64,000 nucleotides of DNA from CADDYT01 sp035294125 (GCA_035294125.1 DATGLM010000011.1:1-64000), one strand, 5' to 3'. Numbered from the stretch's first letter, positions 42,894-52,312 are shown. The notes: generated from the letters alone by a model not told the origin. Program-made: numbers and translations.

Positions 42894-43373
42894 TTAGTCG
42901 GCATGGGCCTGGGTGATTGCGTCAACAATGGCTTCGAGTTCCTCCAGTGGCAGGCGCGACAACTCAGTGAACAGTGTGAGATAGCGGCGCGGCTCATCAA
43001 CGCTGCTGAGAGTCTGGAAAAACTGCTGCACCTCCGGTTCGCCGTTCCATTCCTCTATACTGGCGGCCAGCCAGGTTTCCAGTCGGTCCGTTTCTTGCTC
43101 CATATCCGTCAGCAGATCGACACTATAATCAGGCGGATCGCTGACAAGGTAGCCGGGATGAACTTTAAAAAAGCGGGCCAGCAAGTCGCGACTGGAAGCT
43201 GTGAGATGAACTCGCTTGCCGCTTTCAAGTTGAGAGAGATAGGCCTGACTGAGATGGTCGTTTAACTCTTCCTGCATAGCGCGCACAACTTCTACCTGTG
43301 TCATCGGACGATTGAGACCGCGCAATTCGCCCTCAACTTCCCGCAAGTGTTTGATTTTCTCCGCTAGATTCAT
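42894..43373 (-). CDS. XRE-type helix-turn-helix regulator
   Basis: 159 aa. HTH_3 domain at the N-terminus: MNLAEKIKHLREVEG starts the first helix, and LSQAYLSQLESGKRVHLTASSRDLLARFFKV is the recognition region. The C-terminal half is helical and could sense a ligand or dimerise. Start at 43373 with GAGAGG upstream fits the fold; the longer frame to 43598 is not protein-like. It is 245 bp upstream of the flotillin operon on the same strand, so it could regulate it or itself. Several Xre proteins of this length control membrane stress or competence genes. Confidence 0.82.
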   Translation of the reverse strand: MNLAEKIKHLREVEGELRGLNRPMTQVEVVRAMQEELNDHLSQAYLSQLESGKRVHLTASSRDLLARFFKVHPGYLVSDPPDYSVDLLTDMEQETDRLETWLAASIEEWNGEPEVQQFFQTLSSVDEPRRYLTLFTELSRLPLEELEAIVDAITQAHAD

Positions 43374-43642
43374 AACTAGCCTCTCTATCCATTGCTGCTT
43401 GCTATACTTAGTATAGCTATTTGTTATTTCAATGTCAAGGGGGAAACACGTGAATTTTATCACCATTGTGTCTCGTTTTTCGCAATCTGGCAAGAGCAAA
43501 ATGGCCCGATAGGTCGTGAAGAGGTGAAAGGCAGGAGAGACTGTGTTTGCGGGGAACAGGTATAATATATTCTGTAATGAAGCGCGCATCTCAGGCATAT
43601 ATATGCTTGAGTCTTAAATAGGAATGAAAGGAGTTTTACGAC

Positions 43643-43858
43643 ATGGTGAGCAAGTTTAGTGCCCGCAATCAACTGCGCGGCACCGTAAAATTGGTCAAGC
43701 TGGGAACCGTAATGGCCGAGGTGGTGGTGCAATTGCCGGATGGACAGGAAGTCGTTTCGGCGATTACGCGCAGTTCTGCTGAAGATCTGAGTCTGAAGCA
43801 GGGCGACCAGGTAGTGGCGATTATCAAATCGACCGATGTGATGATCGGCAAAGATTAG
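43643..43858 (+). CDS. TOBE-domain molybdenum-pterin-binding protein (molbindin)
   Basis: 71 aa, the size of a one-domain molbindin. KFSARNQLRGTVKLVKLGTVMAEVVVQL and SSAEDLSLKQGDQVVAIIKSTDVMI are the TOBE/Mop signature strands, which bind molybdate or tungstate in oligomers. ATG with AAAGGAG upstream. It stands alone; no mod transport or molybdopterin genes are in the window. Molybdate storage or homeostasis is the family role. Confidence 0.9.
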   Translation: MVSKFSARNQLRGTVKLVKLGTVMAEVVVQLPDGQEVVSAITRSSAEDLSLKQGDQVVAIIKSTDVMIGKD

Positions 43859-43875
43859 CATCGTACTCTGCTCTG

Positions 43876-43931
43876 GAAGAGAGGATATGGCACGAGGACA
43901 GGCGATTACTCCCATGTCATATCTTCTCTTC
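43876..43931 (+). terminator. Hairpin after the molbindin gene
   Basis: GAAGAGAGGATATGGCA (43876-43892) pairs with 43915-43931 with two G-U type mismatches. It begins 17 bp past the stop. An A-rich run (GGAAAAAAATATG) follows shortly after. Confidence 0.5.
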
Positions 43932-44119
43932 GTTCTGGAGTGGAAAAAAATATGAGCACTTCCCTTAAAGCTGCCGGGCTAAGTAGTATCCCCGTGGCGA
44001 TGAAGCGCGCATTGCTCTGAATAGGCTGGCGATAGCTACTCATCTTTCAAGTACTCATAATTTGAGTATAAAGAAAAAAAGAGCTTACGTCAAGGGTGAT
44101 TGGGGAAAGGCACCAGATT

Positions 44120-45400
44120 TTATTGCAGCGTAATTTCTCCTGTAGAGCTATCAATGTGGATGGCGACGCTGGTAAGCGGTGTCTGGGCCGGTGGTTGGAC
44201 GACGGCCCCGTTTTTGGCGGGGTCAAATTCCGCGCCGTGGCAGGGGCAGACGAGCAGGTGCTGGTTTGGGTCGTAGTCAACCGGGCAGCCGGCGTGCGTG
44301 CAGGTGGCGTCGTAGGCCACGAACTGCCCGTTATCGAGATGCACAAGGATGCCGGGGTCATTGTTTGAGGGAATGGTAAAGCTAACCGAGCTGTTTGCGG
44401 GAACGGCGCTGACTTTCGCAATGACGTTGCCTGACGTGCTGCCGGGGGTTGAGCTACTGCCGGTTGTGGATGGCGCACTCTGCGCGTTATCCGCCAGGGG
44501 TCGCAGGATGGATTGGAGGCTGAGGGCGAACCAGGTGAGGACGAGCATACCCACACCGCCACTGATGGCACCAAATATGAAGCTGCGGCGGCTTTCCTGT
44601 GCAGCGCGGCTGGCGGCAAACTTCCCTCGCGGCTGTGCCTGTCTGGGAAGCCACAGGCCGCTTTGTTGCTCTCCCGTGGAAGCCTCGTGTACGCCAATGA
44701 GAACAGACAGGGGTTGCGCCAGTGCAGCGCGTTGTTGTGGCGAGAGCGATTGGAGCAGGCGCGGCACCAGGTAGGCGTCGAGTGAAGGCAGCCCGCTATT
44801 GAGCGGCCCGGCGAGAATCAGGGTGATCCAGCAGAAGATAAAAACGATATCGGAACCATAGAAGTAGGGATAGACGCGCCAGGTCGCGGTGAGGAAGAAG
44901 GCGATGTTCAGCAGGAGACCGAAGAAGGCGGCTGGACGCAGCAACAGCCCAACGAGCGCACCGAGGCCTATGGCGATTTCTCCATAGGCGATGAGCGCGC
45001 CAAAGAAACTGGCATGTGGCACCACAGCCTGCACGAGAAAGTTGTGCAACGGAGAACCGGTAGCGAAGGCAGCAATCTGCCTGCCGATGTAACCGGGTGC
45101 GGAGGTCTTGAAATACTGCGGGTCGGTCAGTTTCTGGATGCCTGCGTAAATGAAGGTGATGCCCAGGAAGAGGCGCAGCGGCAAAACAAAGCGGCTTGCT
45201 TTCCACGACGCGGACGCTGGCTGCTTCGATTGTGGTGAGGATGGCACTGGCGGCGGTAATGGCTGCGACGATTGAGATGATGGCGGGGATTGTGGCCTCT
45301 GCGGTTTCTGGGAAGCCTTCGCCTGGGTTGCCGGTTGTCCCTGGCCTGTCCCCGTACCTGTGCGTTTCTTTACCGATGGGTCGTTTGCTCTCTGGTTCAT
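44120..45400 (-). CDS. DoxX membrane domain fused to a Tat-linked Rieske domain
   Basis: 426 aa. After a Gln/Pro/Ser-rich head (1-65), a four-helix DoxX/DoxD domain (about 70-200: GITFIYAGIQKLTDPQYF, IAYGEIAIGLGALVGLLLR). A twin-arginine motif (SRRSFIFG) and hydrophobic segment (GVGMLVLTWFALSL) follow at about 265-290, then a Ser/Thr linker. The C-terminal Rieske domain (about 320-426) has CTHAGC and CPCHG, the ligands of a 2Fe-2S cluster. The internal Tat motif suggests that the folded Rieske domain is exported while the DoxX part stays in the membrane. ATG at 45400 with GGAGAGG. It may pass electrons to or from quinone. A separate FprA-type reductase gene follows upstream. Confidence 0.87.
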   Translation of the reverse strand: MNQRANDPSVKKRTGTGTGQGQPATQAKASQKPQRPQSPPSSQSSQPLPPPVPSSPQSKQPASASWKASRFVLPLRLFLGITFIYAGIQKLTDPQYFKTSAPGYIGRQIAAFATGSPLHNFLVQAVVPHASFFGALIAYGEIAIGLGALVGLLLRPAAFFGLLLNIAFFLTATWRVYPYFYGSDIVFIFCWITLILAGPLNSGLPSLDAYLVPRLLQSLSPQQRAALAQPLSVLIGVHEASTGEQQSGLWLPRQAQPRGKFAASRAAQESRRSFIFGAISGGVGMLVLTWFALSLQSILRPLADNAQSAPSTTGSSSTPGSTSGNVIAKVSAVPANSSVSFTIPSNNDPGILVHLDNGQFVAYDATCTHAGCPVDYDPNQHLLVCPCHGAEFDPAKNGAVVQPPAQTPLTSVAIHIDSSTGEITLQ

Positions 45401-45599
45401 AATAACCTCTCCGTGTCGGTGATTTCCGTTTTGCGCCCCTTTTCCTCCACTCTTCCTCAGACCGGGCTTATACGCGCAGCCATTATAGCAGGCAAAAGTA
45501 AAAAAAGTGTCAAAAAAGAGTAAAGTATGAGACTCACACCAGACCAACTGCCTCCAGGCCAGCCAGCGAGCTGGCCAGCCTGACCCACCGGTCGGCGAC

Positions 45600-45703
45600 C
45601 CCCAGGCCAGCCGCAAGGGCTGGCCCTACTATATACGTTAGCAGTGGCGCCGCCTCAGAAGCGGTCGTATATAGTAGGGCCAGCCCTTGCGGCTGGCCTG
45701 GGG
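45600..45703 (-). terminator. Perfect 38-bp-arm palindrome after the FprA-type gene
   Basis: Arms 45600-45637 and 45666-45703 are exact reverse complements with a 28-nt loop. It starts 19 bp past the stop at 45723. No T-tract follows. A smaller related palindrome (GGCCAGC...GCTGGCC, about 45557-45578) lies next to it. Confidence 0.6.
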
Positions 45704-45722
45704 CAACGTCTACGTTCTCGTT

Positions 45723-47120
45723 TTATCTCCCCTGCCGGATCACTGCCAGCATTTCCGGGACGGTGGTGAGCTTGACACGAGGGCGACCGTGCGGCGCGCC
45801 GCAGGCAATTTCATACTGGTCGAGAATCTTCCAGTCCCTGTACGTCACATAGTCTACGCCGCGTTCGCGCAGGAATGCCTCGATCTGTGAGGGGTCGCGC
45901 TGGTCGTCGCTGATGCCGGGAAGGGTTTCCAGGTCGGCCAGCATGGATTCGACGGTAGCGGCGGAGTCCGGCTTGTTATTGCCGATCAGGCCGGAGGGGC
46001 CGCGCTTGGCCCAGCCAACGACATATTCCCCTGTTACGACCTCGCCCGTTTCCGGCTGCACAACGCGCCCGGCAATGTTGTTTATCGTGTGGTTCTTGAA
46101 GTTGAAAGGCACGCCCTCGACTGGCACGCTGCGATAGCCGATGGAGCGCAGAACCATGCCTGCCTCGATGGTCTCAAATGTGCCGTTCCCTTTTGCCTGC
46201 GCGACGCCCCTGGCATCCGGGACAAGCTCGTTGTGCTCGATTTTTACCGCCGTAATGCGCCCGTCTGTGCCAATGATTTCCACGGGCGAGACCAGGAAAC
46301 GCATGATGATGCGGCGCGGAGCTGTATGCTCTGTACGACTGGCATATTCACGCAGGATGTCCAGGTTGACCTTTGCCGAACGATCCTGTTCGATGGTTGT
46401 CCTGCTGATCGGGTCAAGTTCGAGATCGCGCGGGTCAACGATGACGTCCACGCCCTCAAGTTTGCCCAGTTCCCTGATCTCCGGGTTTTTGAAAGCGGCC
46501 TGAGCCGGTCCGCGCCGCCCCAGCACCACGACCTCGCGCACCTTGCTCTCGCGCAGCTTCTCCAGCGCGTGATCGGCTATATCGGTTTTCATCAACACAT
46601 CGGGCGAGAGGACAAGCATGCGGGCTACGTCCATAGCCACGTTACCGTTGCCAACAACGACGACGCGCTCAACCGAGAGGTCGATGGGCAGCGTGCAGTA
46701 GTCGGGGTGGCCGTTGTACCAGCCGACAAAGGCGGTTGCCGGGTAGCTATTGGGCAGGTCTTCGCCGGGGATGCCCATGCGCCGGTCGGCCTGCGCGCCA
46801 TAAGCATAGATAATCTGATCGTAGAATTGCTTTAATTCATCATGATGGATGTCAGTTCCATAGGTCACGTTGCCGAAGAAACGCACACGCGGGTCCGCCA
46901 GAATTTTATCGAAGACGCGAATCACCGATTTGATTGACTGGTGGTCAGGTGAAACGCCGTCGCGCACCAGTCCGAAAGGTGTGGGGAAACGATTGAAAAA
47001 ATCGATGGTGAGCGAGAGATCGCTTTTCTTGAGGAGGGCCTCGGCGGCGTAAAAACCGGCAGGGCCGGCCCCGATGATGGCAATACGCAATGGCCGGTCT
47101 GTCGTACCAGGTTGTTCCAT
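45723..47120 (-). CDS. fprA: FprA-type ferredoxin-NADP+ reductase
   Basis: 465 aa, the usual size of FprA/adrenodoxin-reductase-type flavoenzymes. FAD-binding GAGPAGFYAAEALL near residue 18, the RFPTPFGLVRDGVSPDHQ motif, the NADP site VVGNGNVAMDVARML near residue 160, and VGWAKRGPSGLIGNNK near 380. It moves electrons between NADPH and ferredoxin. About 320 bp separate it from the DoxX-Rieske gene on the same strand, with a large palindrome between, so they are probably separate transcripts. The C-terminal about 45 residues go beyond the core fold. Confidence 0.92.
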   Translation of the reverse strand: MEQPGTTDRPLRIAIIGAGPAGFYAAEALLKKSDLSLTIDFFNRFPTPFGLVRDGVSPDHQSIKSVIRVFDKILADPRVRFFGNVTYGTDIHHDELKQFYDQIIYAYGAQADRRMGIPGEDLPNSYPATAFVGWYNGHPDYCTLPIDLSVERVVVVGNGNVAMDVARMLVLSPDVLMKTDIADHALEKLRESKVREVVVLGRRGPAQAAFKNPEIRELGKLEGVDVIVDPRDLELDPISRTTIEQDRSAKVNLDILREYASRTEHTAPRRIIMRFLVSPVEIIGTDGRITAVKIEHNELVPDARGVAQAKGNGTFETIEAGMVLRSIGYRSVPVEGVPFNFKNHTINNIAGRVVQPETGEVVTGEYVVGWAKRGPSGLIGNNKPDSAATVESMLADLETLPGISDDQRDPSQIEAFLRERGVDYVTYRDWKILDQYEIACGAPHGRPRVKLTTVPEMLAVIRQGR

Positions 47121-47310
47121 AAATTAAACTCCCTTAAACGTTATGCCTCTTTTGTATGCAGGTTCCCATATTTCCAGGAGCATATCCTGCCTCTCTTTGA
47201 AACCTGTTTAGTTTTAAAGATAGAATAGCAGTATCACGAGGAAATCACAAGAGGGTGAAGCAATCTCACAATTTTTGCGCAGTTTTGGAATACGAGCGGG
47301 AGGAAGAGCG

Positions 47311-48000
47311 ATGATATGCCCACGTTGTAGCCGTGTTACGGCTGATATGGAGGAACGCTGCGAGTGCGGCTACAGGTTTGTGGTCAGGGCGGATGAACTG
47401 GCAGACTGGTATGAAGATTACAGAAGGTGGGTTGAGAAAGCTTACCTGGCGGCTGAGACAGCGTGGCAGCAGTCGGGGAAGTCGGGCAATTTTGAGGAGT
47501 GGACGCGGCTGCGCATCCCCATCTGTGAGTGTATCGAGCGATCAGGAACATTTCTGGACGTGGGCTGCGCCAATGGCTTCCTGCTAGAATGCCTGCTGGC
47601 GTGGACGAGACTGAAAGGTATAGAGATCACACCCTACGGACTGGATATGTCGGCACGGCTGGTGGAACTGGCAAGGGAACGACTGCCACAATTCCCCGAC
47701 CATCTCTTTGTAGGCAACGCGCTGGACTGGCAGCCACCGGTGCGCTTTGACTATGTTCGTACCAGCATAGAATACGTGCCGCTCAATATGCGCCGCGACT
47801 TCCTGCACCGGCTCCTCGGTGAGTTTGTGAGCGAGGGTGGCACGCTGTTGGTGGCACAGTATCGCAGCACGCGAGAAGATCTCACACGAGACTGGATTGA
47901 TGAGTATTTGTGTGAAATGGGCTTCAATGTAACAGGCTACACTCGTGGCTTCAGTCGCGAAGGACTGGAAAAATGCCGGGTGGCGATGGTGAAACGGTAA
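47311..48000 (+). CDS. Zinc-ribbon SAM-dependent methyltransferase
   Basis: 229 aa. It begins with a short zinc ribbon (MICPRCSRVTADMEERCECG) and continues as a class I methyltransferase with motif I FLDVGCANGFLLE, an acidic end of strand 2 (GLDMSARLVEL) and RTSIEYVPLNMR in place of motif IV. Start at 47311 with GGAGGAAGAG fits the ribbon; the frame open from 47275 has no such box. Substrate unknown; ribbon-plus-MTase proteins often act on small molecules or RNA. It is a single gene between divergent and convergent neighbours. Confidence 0.82.
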   Translation: MICPRCSRVTADMEERCECGYRFVVRADELADWYEDYRRWVEKAYLAAETAWQQSGKSGNFEEWTRLRIPICECIERSGTFLDVGCANGFLLECLLAWTRLKGIEITPYGLDMSARLVELARERLPQFPDHLFVGNALDWQPPVRFDYVRTSIEYVPLNMRRDFLHRLLGEFVSEGGTLLVAQYRSTREDLTRDWIDEYLCEMGFNVTGYTRGFSREGLEKCRVAMVKR

Positions 48001-48031
48001 TGATGGAGGGGGGGCGAACTTGTTCGTCACG

Positions 48032-50497
48032 TCAGGCAGGCAATAATTGTAGCCTGCCTTCCGCGTTGGCTTCGATGTGCTGGCGCTCGAAGAGCATGGG
48101 GTGGTGTTCGACGTTGAGCCAGGGTTTGATGAAGTCGTCGTAGTGCCTGTCGGCGGCCTGGCCGGACTGGCCGGGTGCGTGGCCTGAAAGCGAGGCGGCT
48201 GGGTCGGCCAGGTTGACGATCTGGCGGAACGAGGGCACCGTGAGGATGACTTCGGGCTGGTCCGGGTATGTCGCGCCCATGTTGACGGTATCGATGTCGC
48301 CGCCGACCGGGAAGGGGCCGCGATTGAAGACCCTGTCGAGCGGCTTGACGCTGCCGAGCACGTGATTGTAGGTCATTCTGTGTATCTTGCCATATTGCCA
48401 GCGTGGGATGTCATCACCCAGCTTCTCGCGCAGTTGCTCGATAGCGGCTGCGAAGGCGCTGTTGATGGCCTCCTGCCAGGTGCGCGGGCCGTTGGGGATG
48501 GCCGAGTTGGCGAACCAGGCGTCGTTCTGTTCGTTGAGCAGGCGAGTGAGCAAGGGCTTGTCGCGGCTGGTGTAGCCGTTGGTGGGAGCGATCATCAGAG
48601 TGCCTGTGCCAAGATAGCGCTCGCGCAGTTTTTCATCGCCGAGCATCGCGCTGAAGACGATGCGTTCCAGCTTGTAGAAGAAGGTGGCATAGATGGCGGC
48701 AGCGGCGCTGCTGGGCGAAAGCACGTAATCCCAGCTACGCAGCACGTCCTGGGCGGCTTGCGCGAGATTGTTTTCCGGCTGCGCTTTCAGCGCGAATGGC
48801 ACAATCTGCGAGGCAGGGATAGAATACTGGTCGGCCTGGATGGCTGCCATATCGGAGAGGGAGAGCTTGCCCTTGCCCGATTTTGCCAGCAGCAGGTCGC
48901 GGATGCGCTGCGCCCGGTAACCGTTGAGCCATTCATTGGTGATGTAATACGGGTAACTATCGTCGACAACGCGGTTATTGGCGGTGACGATGAAATGTTG
49001 CTCAGGATTGTAGGTCTGGGGCAGTTCATCGAAGGGAATGAAGCCGATCCACTCGTACTCGCCTGTCCAGCCGGGAGATGGGAGCAGTCCCTGTCCTCTG
49101 GCACGGATGGGGATGGCTCCGGCCATGATATAGCCGATATTGCCCTTCTGGTCGGCGTAGATCACATTCTGTGGCGGCACATCCCAATCGCGCATGGCGT
49201 CGCGAAACTCTTCCCAGTCGGTGGCACGATTCAGTTTCTGGATGGATGTGATGATAGTGCACTGTTCCAGGCCCGTCCAGCGCAAGGCGAGAGGCAATTC
49301 CGCCGATCCGGGAGTGTGGCCGTTGCTGTCAGCAGTCTCAACGGCCTGTGGATTCGGCAGGGTAGTGAGAATCGGGCCATGCCGGGTAACGCGCACCTCT
49401 TCGATAACTGGCTCCTTGCGGCCTTTGACACGGATTTCTTCGCGAATTACCTCGGCCTCTTCCCACCGGCCCTTGTACTCATATTGACGGGAGTTCTGCG
49501 GGTTGAATTTCTCGATGTAGAGGTCTTCGACATCGGAGATGGCGTTGGTGACGCCCCAGGCAATGTGCCGGTTGTGGCCGATGACGACGCCGGGCGTGCC
49601 GGGGAAGCTGGCCCCTACCACGTCGATGCCGGGGGCGTTGAGGTGGCACTCGTACCAGATCGAAGGTGCGGCCTGCCCCAGGTGCGGGTCGTTACAGAGG
49701 ATGGGCGCGCCGGTGACGGTCATGGCGCCATCTACTACCCAGTTATTGCTGGCTCCCATCAGGCCAAAGCCGCTCAACCGCTTGAGATTTTCGTATTGTT
49801 CGAGCATCCCGGCGTTGATGCCACCATAGGGGACGCCGGGCGGGATGATGAGTGGGTGCGTGGGATCGTAGCCTGCTTCGAGCTGTGCGGCGCGTTCGGG
49901 ACCAAGCTGGCTCACGAGGAGGGCGCGAATGACTTCGGTCTCCCAGTTGCCGCCGAGGTTCCAGCCCATCATCTTGCTCCACTGGATACTGTCGGCGATT
50001 TTCCACGGCTCGGGTGTGAAGCGCAACAGGGTGAACTCGACGGGGAGCTTATGTTTGTTGCGCTCGATGTAGGCGTTGACGCCATTCGCGTAGGCTTGCA
50101 GCGGGTGACGGCTCTCTCTGGAAAGGCGAGCCAGCTCCTGTGCGGCGGCGCGATGCAGGCCCAGACGGCGCATGAAGCGGTCCGCCTCAATAGCGACTTC
50201 ACCGAAGATTTCGGCAAGGCGACCGGAGCCGATACGGCGGTTAAATTCCATCTGCCAGAGCCGTTCCTGGGCATGCATGTAGCCCTGCGCGAAATAGAGG
50301 TCATCTTCGTTCTGCGCGTAAATGTGAGGCACGCCATAGCGGTCGGTGATGATTTCAACGGGTGCATGCAGGCCCGACATGCGCAATTTTCCCTTTTTCT
50401 GTGCCAGCGGTCGCCGCATCAACACATAATATGCTCCCCCGACCAGCCCCGTGAGAGCCGCTCCAGCTAGCAACGTCTTTTGCCACCACGATGCCAT
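48032..50497 (-). CDS. Penicillin acylase family amidase (Ntn hydrolase precursor)
   Basis: 821 aa precursor. A membrane anchor or signal at residues 7-27 is followed by the alpha part (VEIITDRYGVPHIYA..., QGYMHAQERLWQMEFNRR). Ser250 in LMGASNNWVV is the expected nucleophile, freed at the N-terminus of the beta chain by self-cleavage. WGVTNAISDVEDLYIEKFN and the later TANNRVVDDSYPYYI are family blocks. These enzymes hydrolyse amides such as acyl-homoserine lactones or beta-lactams. ATG with AAGGAG upstream. The natural substrate is unknown. Confidence 0.9.
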   Translation of the reverse strand: MASWWQKTLLAGAALTGLVGGAYYVLMRRPLAQKKGKLRMSGLHAPVEIITDRYGVPHIYAQNEDDLYFAQGYMHAQERLWQMEFNRRIGSGRLAEIFGEVAIEADRFMRRLGLHRAAAQELARLSRESRHPLQAYANGVNAYIERNKHKLPVEFTLLRFTPEPWKIADSIQWSKMMGWNLGGNWETEVIRALLVSQLGPERAAQLEAGYDPTHPLIIPPGVPYGGINAGMLEQYENLKRLSGFGLMGASNNWVVDGAMTVTGAPILCNDPHLGQAAPSIWYECHLNAPGIDVVGASFPGTPGVVIGHNRHIAWGVTNAISDVEDLYIEKFNPQNSRQYEYKGRWEEAEVIREEIRVKGRKEPVIEEVRVTRHGPILTTLPNPQAVETADSNGHTPGSAELPLALRWTGLEQCTIITSIQKLNRATDWEEFRDAMRDWDVPPQNVIYADQKGNIGYIMAGAIPIRARGQGLLPSPGWTGEYEWIGFIPFDELPQTYNPEQHFIVTANNRVVDDSYPYYITNEWLNGYRAQRIRDLLLAKSGKGKLSLSDMAAIQADQYSIPASQIVPFALKAQPENNLAQAAQDVLRSWDYVLSPSSAAAAIYATFFYKLERIVFSAMLGDEKLRERYLGTGTLMIAPTNGYTSRDKPLLTRLLNEQNDAWFANSAIPNGPRTWQEAINSAFAAAIEQLREKLGDDIPRWQYGKIHRMTYNHVLGSVKPLDRVFNRGPFPVGGDIDTVNMGATYPDQPEVILTVPSFRQIVNLADPAASLSGHAPGQSGQAADRHYDDFIKPWLNVEHHPMLFERQHIEANAEGRLQLLPA

Positions 50498-50596
50498 GAT
50501 ACGTGTCTCCTTGATCTAGCTCTTATGAGTTTTTATGTTAAAAACGCAACTGATTGTGCCAGCGCGAGCAAGCGATGCAGCCAGGATGGTGTCGGC

Positions 50597-50621
50597 CAGG
50601 GCGGAGCTTGCCTCCGCCCTG
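50597..50621 (-). terminator. 10-bp-arm GC-rich hairpin after cysS
   Basis: CAGGGCGGAG (50597-50606) and CTCCGCCCTG (50612-50621), exact, 5-nt loop, 19 bp past the cysS stop. No T-run on the minus strand after it. Confidence 0.6.
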
Positions 50622-50640
50622 TATTTTCTCTGCTATTCTA

Positions 50641-52092
50641 TTATAGCAGTTCTGTGCCGTGTGGGGTGTCGCGTACCTCGAAACCGAGGGCTTTGAGCTG
50701 GTCACGGATCTGGTCGGAACGTTTCCAGTCGCGGGCGACGCGCGCAGCGTCGCGTTCGCGCACGAGGGCCTGTACCTCCTCGCTGAGCTGGCGCGGCCCT
50801 CTGGGCTGCACGGTGTCGAGGCGCAGGCCAAGCACGCGGTCGAAGTCGAGGATGAGGCGGCGGCGCTCGGCGGGCGCGATGTGGTTGTTGCGCGCCGTCT
50901 CGCGGGTGATGCTGAGCGCGGTCGGCATATCCAGGTCATCGTTGATAGCCGTGTGGAAGGCTTCGCGCACATGCAGCGCCTCTTCCGACCAGGGTTGCTG
51001 CTCAATGCCCGGCTCGACGGGCAGTTCCGCCAGGTCGGCGCGCAGGTTGTTCAACGCATTCTGCGCTGCCATGATCGACTCGTCGCTGAAGTGCAGCTTC
51101 GAGCGATAGTGCGCGGTCAGCAACAGGTAGCGGAAGGCAGGCGGCTCGATGCCCTGTGCCTTGATATCGCGCAGCAGTACGACGTTCCCTTTTGAACGCG
51201 ACATCTTGATGGCATCGGTCTTGCCGAAGATGAGAAATTCCCCGTGAACCCAGAACTGCACCGGCTCCTTGCCCGAAACACCCTGGCTCTGCGCAATCTC
51301 ATCCTCGTGGTGCGGGAAGATCAGGTCAACACCACCGGTATGGATGTCGAACTGCTCGCCCAGGTATTTCGTTGCCATAGCGGAGCATTCGATGTGCCAG
51401 CCGGGGAAGCCAACGCCCCACGGGCTTTCCCAGTTCATCTGCCGCGTCTCTTCGCCACGTTTCCACAAAGCGAAATCTTCCGGAGCCTCCTTATCCTCGG
51501 CGACCTCTTCCTGCACACGGCCACTGGCTCCGGCACGGAGTTTCTCGACGGTATTGCCGGAAAGCTCGCCGTAGTCCGGGAAACGGCTGACATCGTAGTA
51601 GACGTTGCCTTCAGGAGTGACGTAGGCAAGCTGCTTTTCCAGCAGTTGCTCCGTCATCTGCTGCATCTCCACGATGTGATCGGTGGCCTTCGGGCTGAGG
51701 TGCGGCGGCAGGATATTCAACTCGGCGGCGTCTTCAAAGTACTGCCGCGTGTAGTGGGCGGCAATATCGTAGGCCGAGCGGCCTGTGACGCGAGCCTCGT
51801 ACTCCAGTTTATCCTCGCCACGCTCCTCCGTGTCGTTTTGCAGGTGGCCGACATCGGTGATGTTGCGCACCAGGAAGACATCGTAGCCGTTGTATTCGAG
51901 CATGCGGCGCAGCAGGTCGGTCATGACGAAGGTGCGCAAGTTGCCGACGTGGATATCTTTGTAGACAGTGGGTCCGCACGAGTAGATGCCCACGCGGGGC
52001 GGGTTGAGCGGCTCAAACTGCCCCTTGCTTCTGGTCAAAGTATTATACAGGTAAACAGGTTTATGTGTATCTTCGTGTGTATGTGTAGTCAT
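50641..52092 (-). CDS. cysS: Cysteinyl-tRNA synthetase
   Basis: 483 aa. Class I synthetase joining cysteine to tRNA-Cys. The HIGH-type motif is IHVGNLRT near residue 48, after CGPTVY (zinc Cys). Other zinc/cysteine contacts are in GWHIECSAMA and FPHHEDEIAQS, and the KMSKS-type motif is KMSRSKGNV near 277. Residues 400-480 are the anticodon-binding part. Start at 52092 has GAGGAG at 7 bp; an ATG two codons upstream has too short a spacing. Upstream (52093-52320) is a structured leader; see the separate entry. Confidence 0.95.
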   Translation of the reverse strand: MTTHTHEDTHKPVYLYNTLTRSKGQFEPLNPPRVGIYSCGPTVYKDIHVGNLRTFVMTDLLRRMLEYNGYDVFLVRNITDVGHLQNDTEERGEDKLEYEARVTGRSAYDIAAHYTRQYFEDAAELNILPPHLSPKATDHIVEMQQMTEQLLEKQLAYVTPEGNVYYDVSRFPDYGELSGNTVEKLRAGASGRVQEEVAEDKEAPEDFALWKRGEETRQMNWESPWGVGFPGWHIECSAMATKYLGEQFDIHTGGVDLIFPHHEDEIAQSQGVSGKEPVQFWVHGEFLIFGKTDAIKMSRSKGNVVLLRDIKAQGIEPPAFRYLLLTAHYRSKLHFSDESIMAAQNALNNLRADLAELPVEPGIEQQPWSEEALHVREAFHTAINDDLDMPTALSITRETARNNHIAPAERRRLILDFDRVLGLRLDTVQPRGPRQLSEEVQALVRERDAARVARDWKRSDQIRDQLKALGFEVRDTPHGTELL

Positions 52093-52252
52093 GAGCATTC
52101 TCCTCTTGTTGCGTTGCGCAAGTCAGTTTGTCAAAGACACGCAAAGATGAAAAAACGGGTTTTGGGAAGAGGTAGTAGCTCAGGCTGGGGACATGCTGGA
52201 GCATTCCATTAATTACAGGAAATGCACAGAAACAGGCACGCAGTTCCATTTA

Positions 52253-52312
52253 CGTTCACAGAGGGCTGAGCTACCGGTGGTTTCTCTCGTTTCTCTTGTT
52301 CCTCTGTGAACG
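52253..52312 (-). repeat. Inverted repeat in the cysS leader region
   Basis: CGTTCACAGAGG (52253-52264) is inverted exactly at 52301-52312 with a 36-nt loop. A second possible pairing, TAGCTCAG (about 52176) with CTGAGCTA (about 52266), is mutually exclusive with parts of it. Such alternative stems would suit an RNA switch on the cysS transcript. The remainder of 52313-52592 is AT-rich and without a gene. Confidence 0.4.

Noticed and set aside
43859..44119. Extra gene between the molbindin and DoxX-Rieske genes
   Set aside because: The open frames there are extensions of antisense frames of the Rieske gene and lack start signals; only a hairpin is supported.
48362..50470. Long open frame antisense to the penicillin acylase gene (about 700 codons)
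   Set aside because: The minus-strand protein has a full acylase pattern with nucleophile Ser; the antisense product has no family features.
51244..52212. Open frame antisense to cysS
   Set aside because: cysS carries both synthetase signature motifs and a good start; the antisense frame is a by-product.
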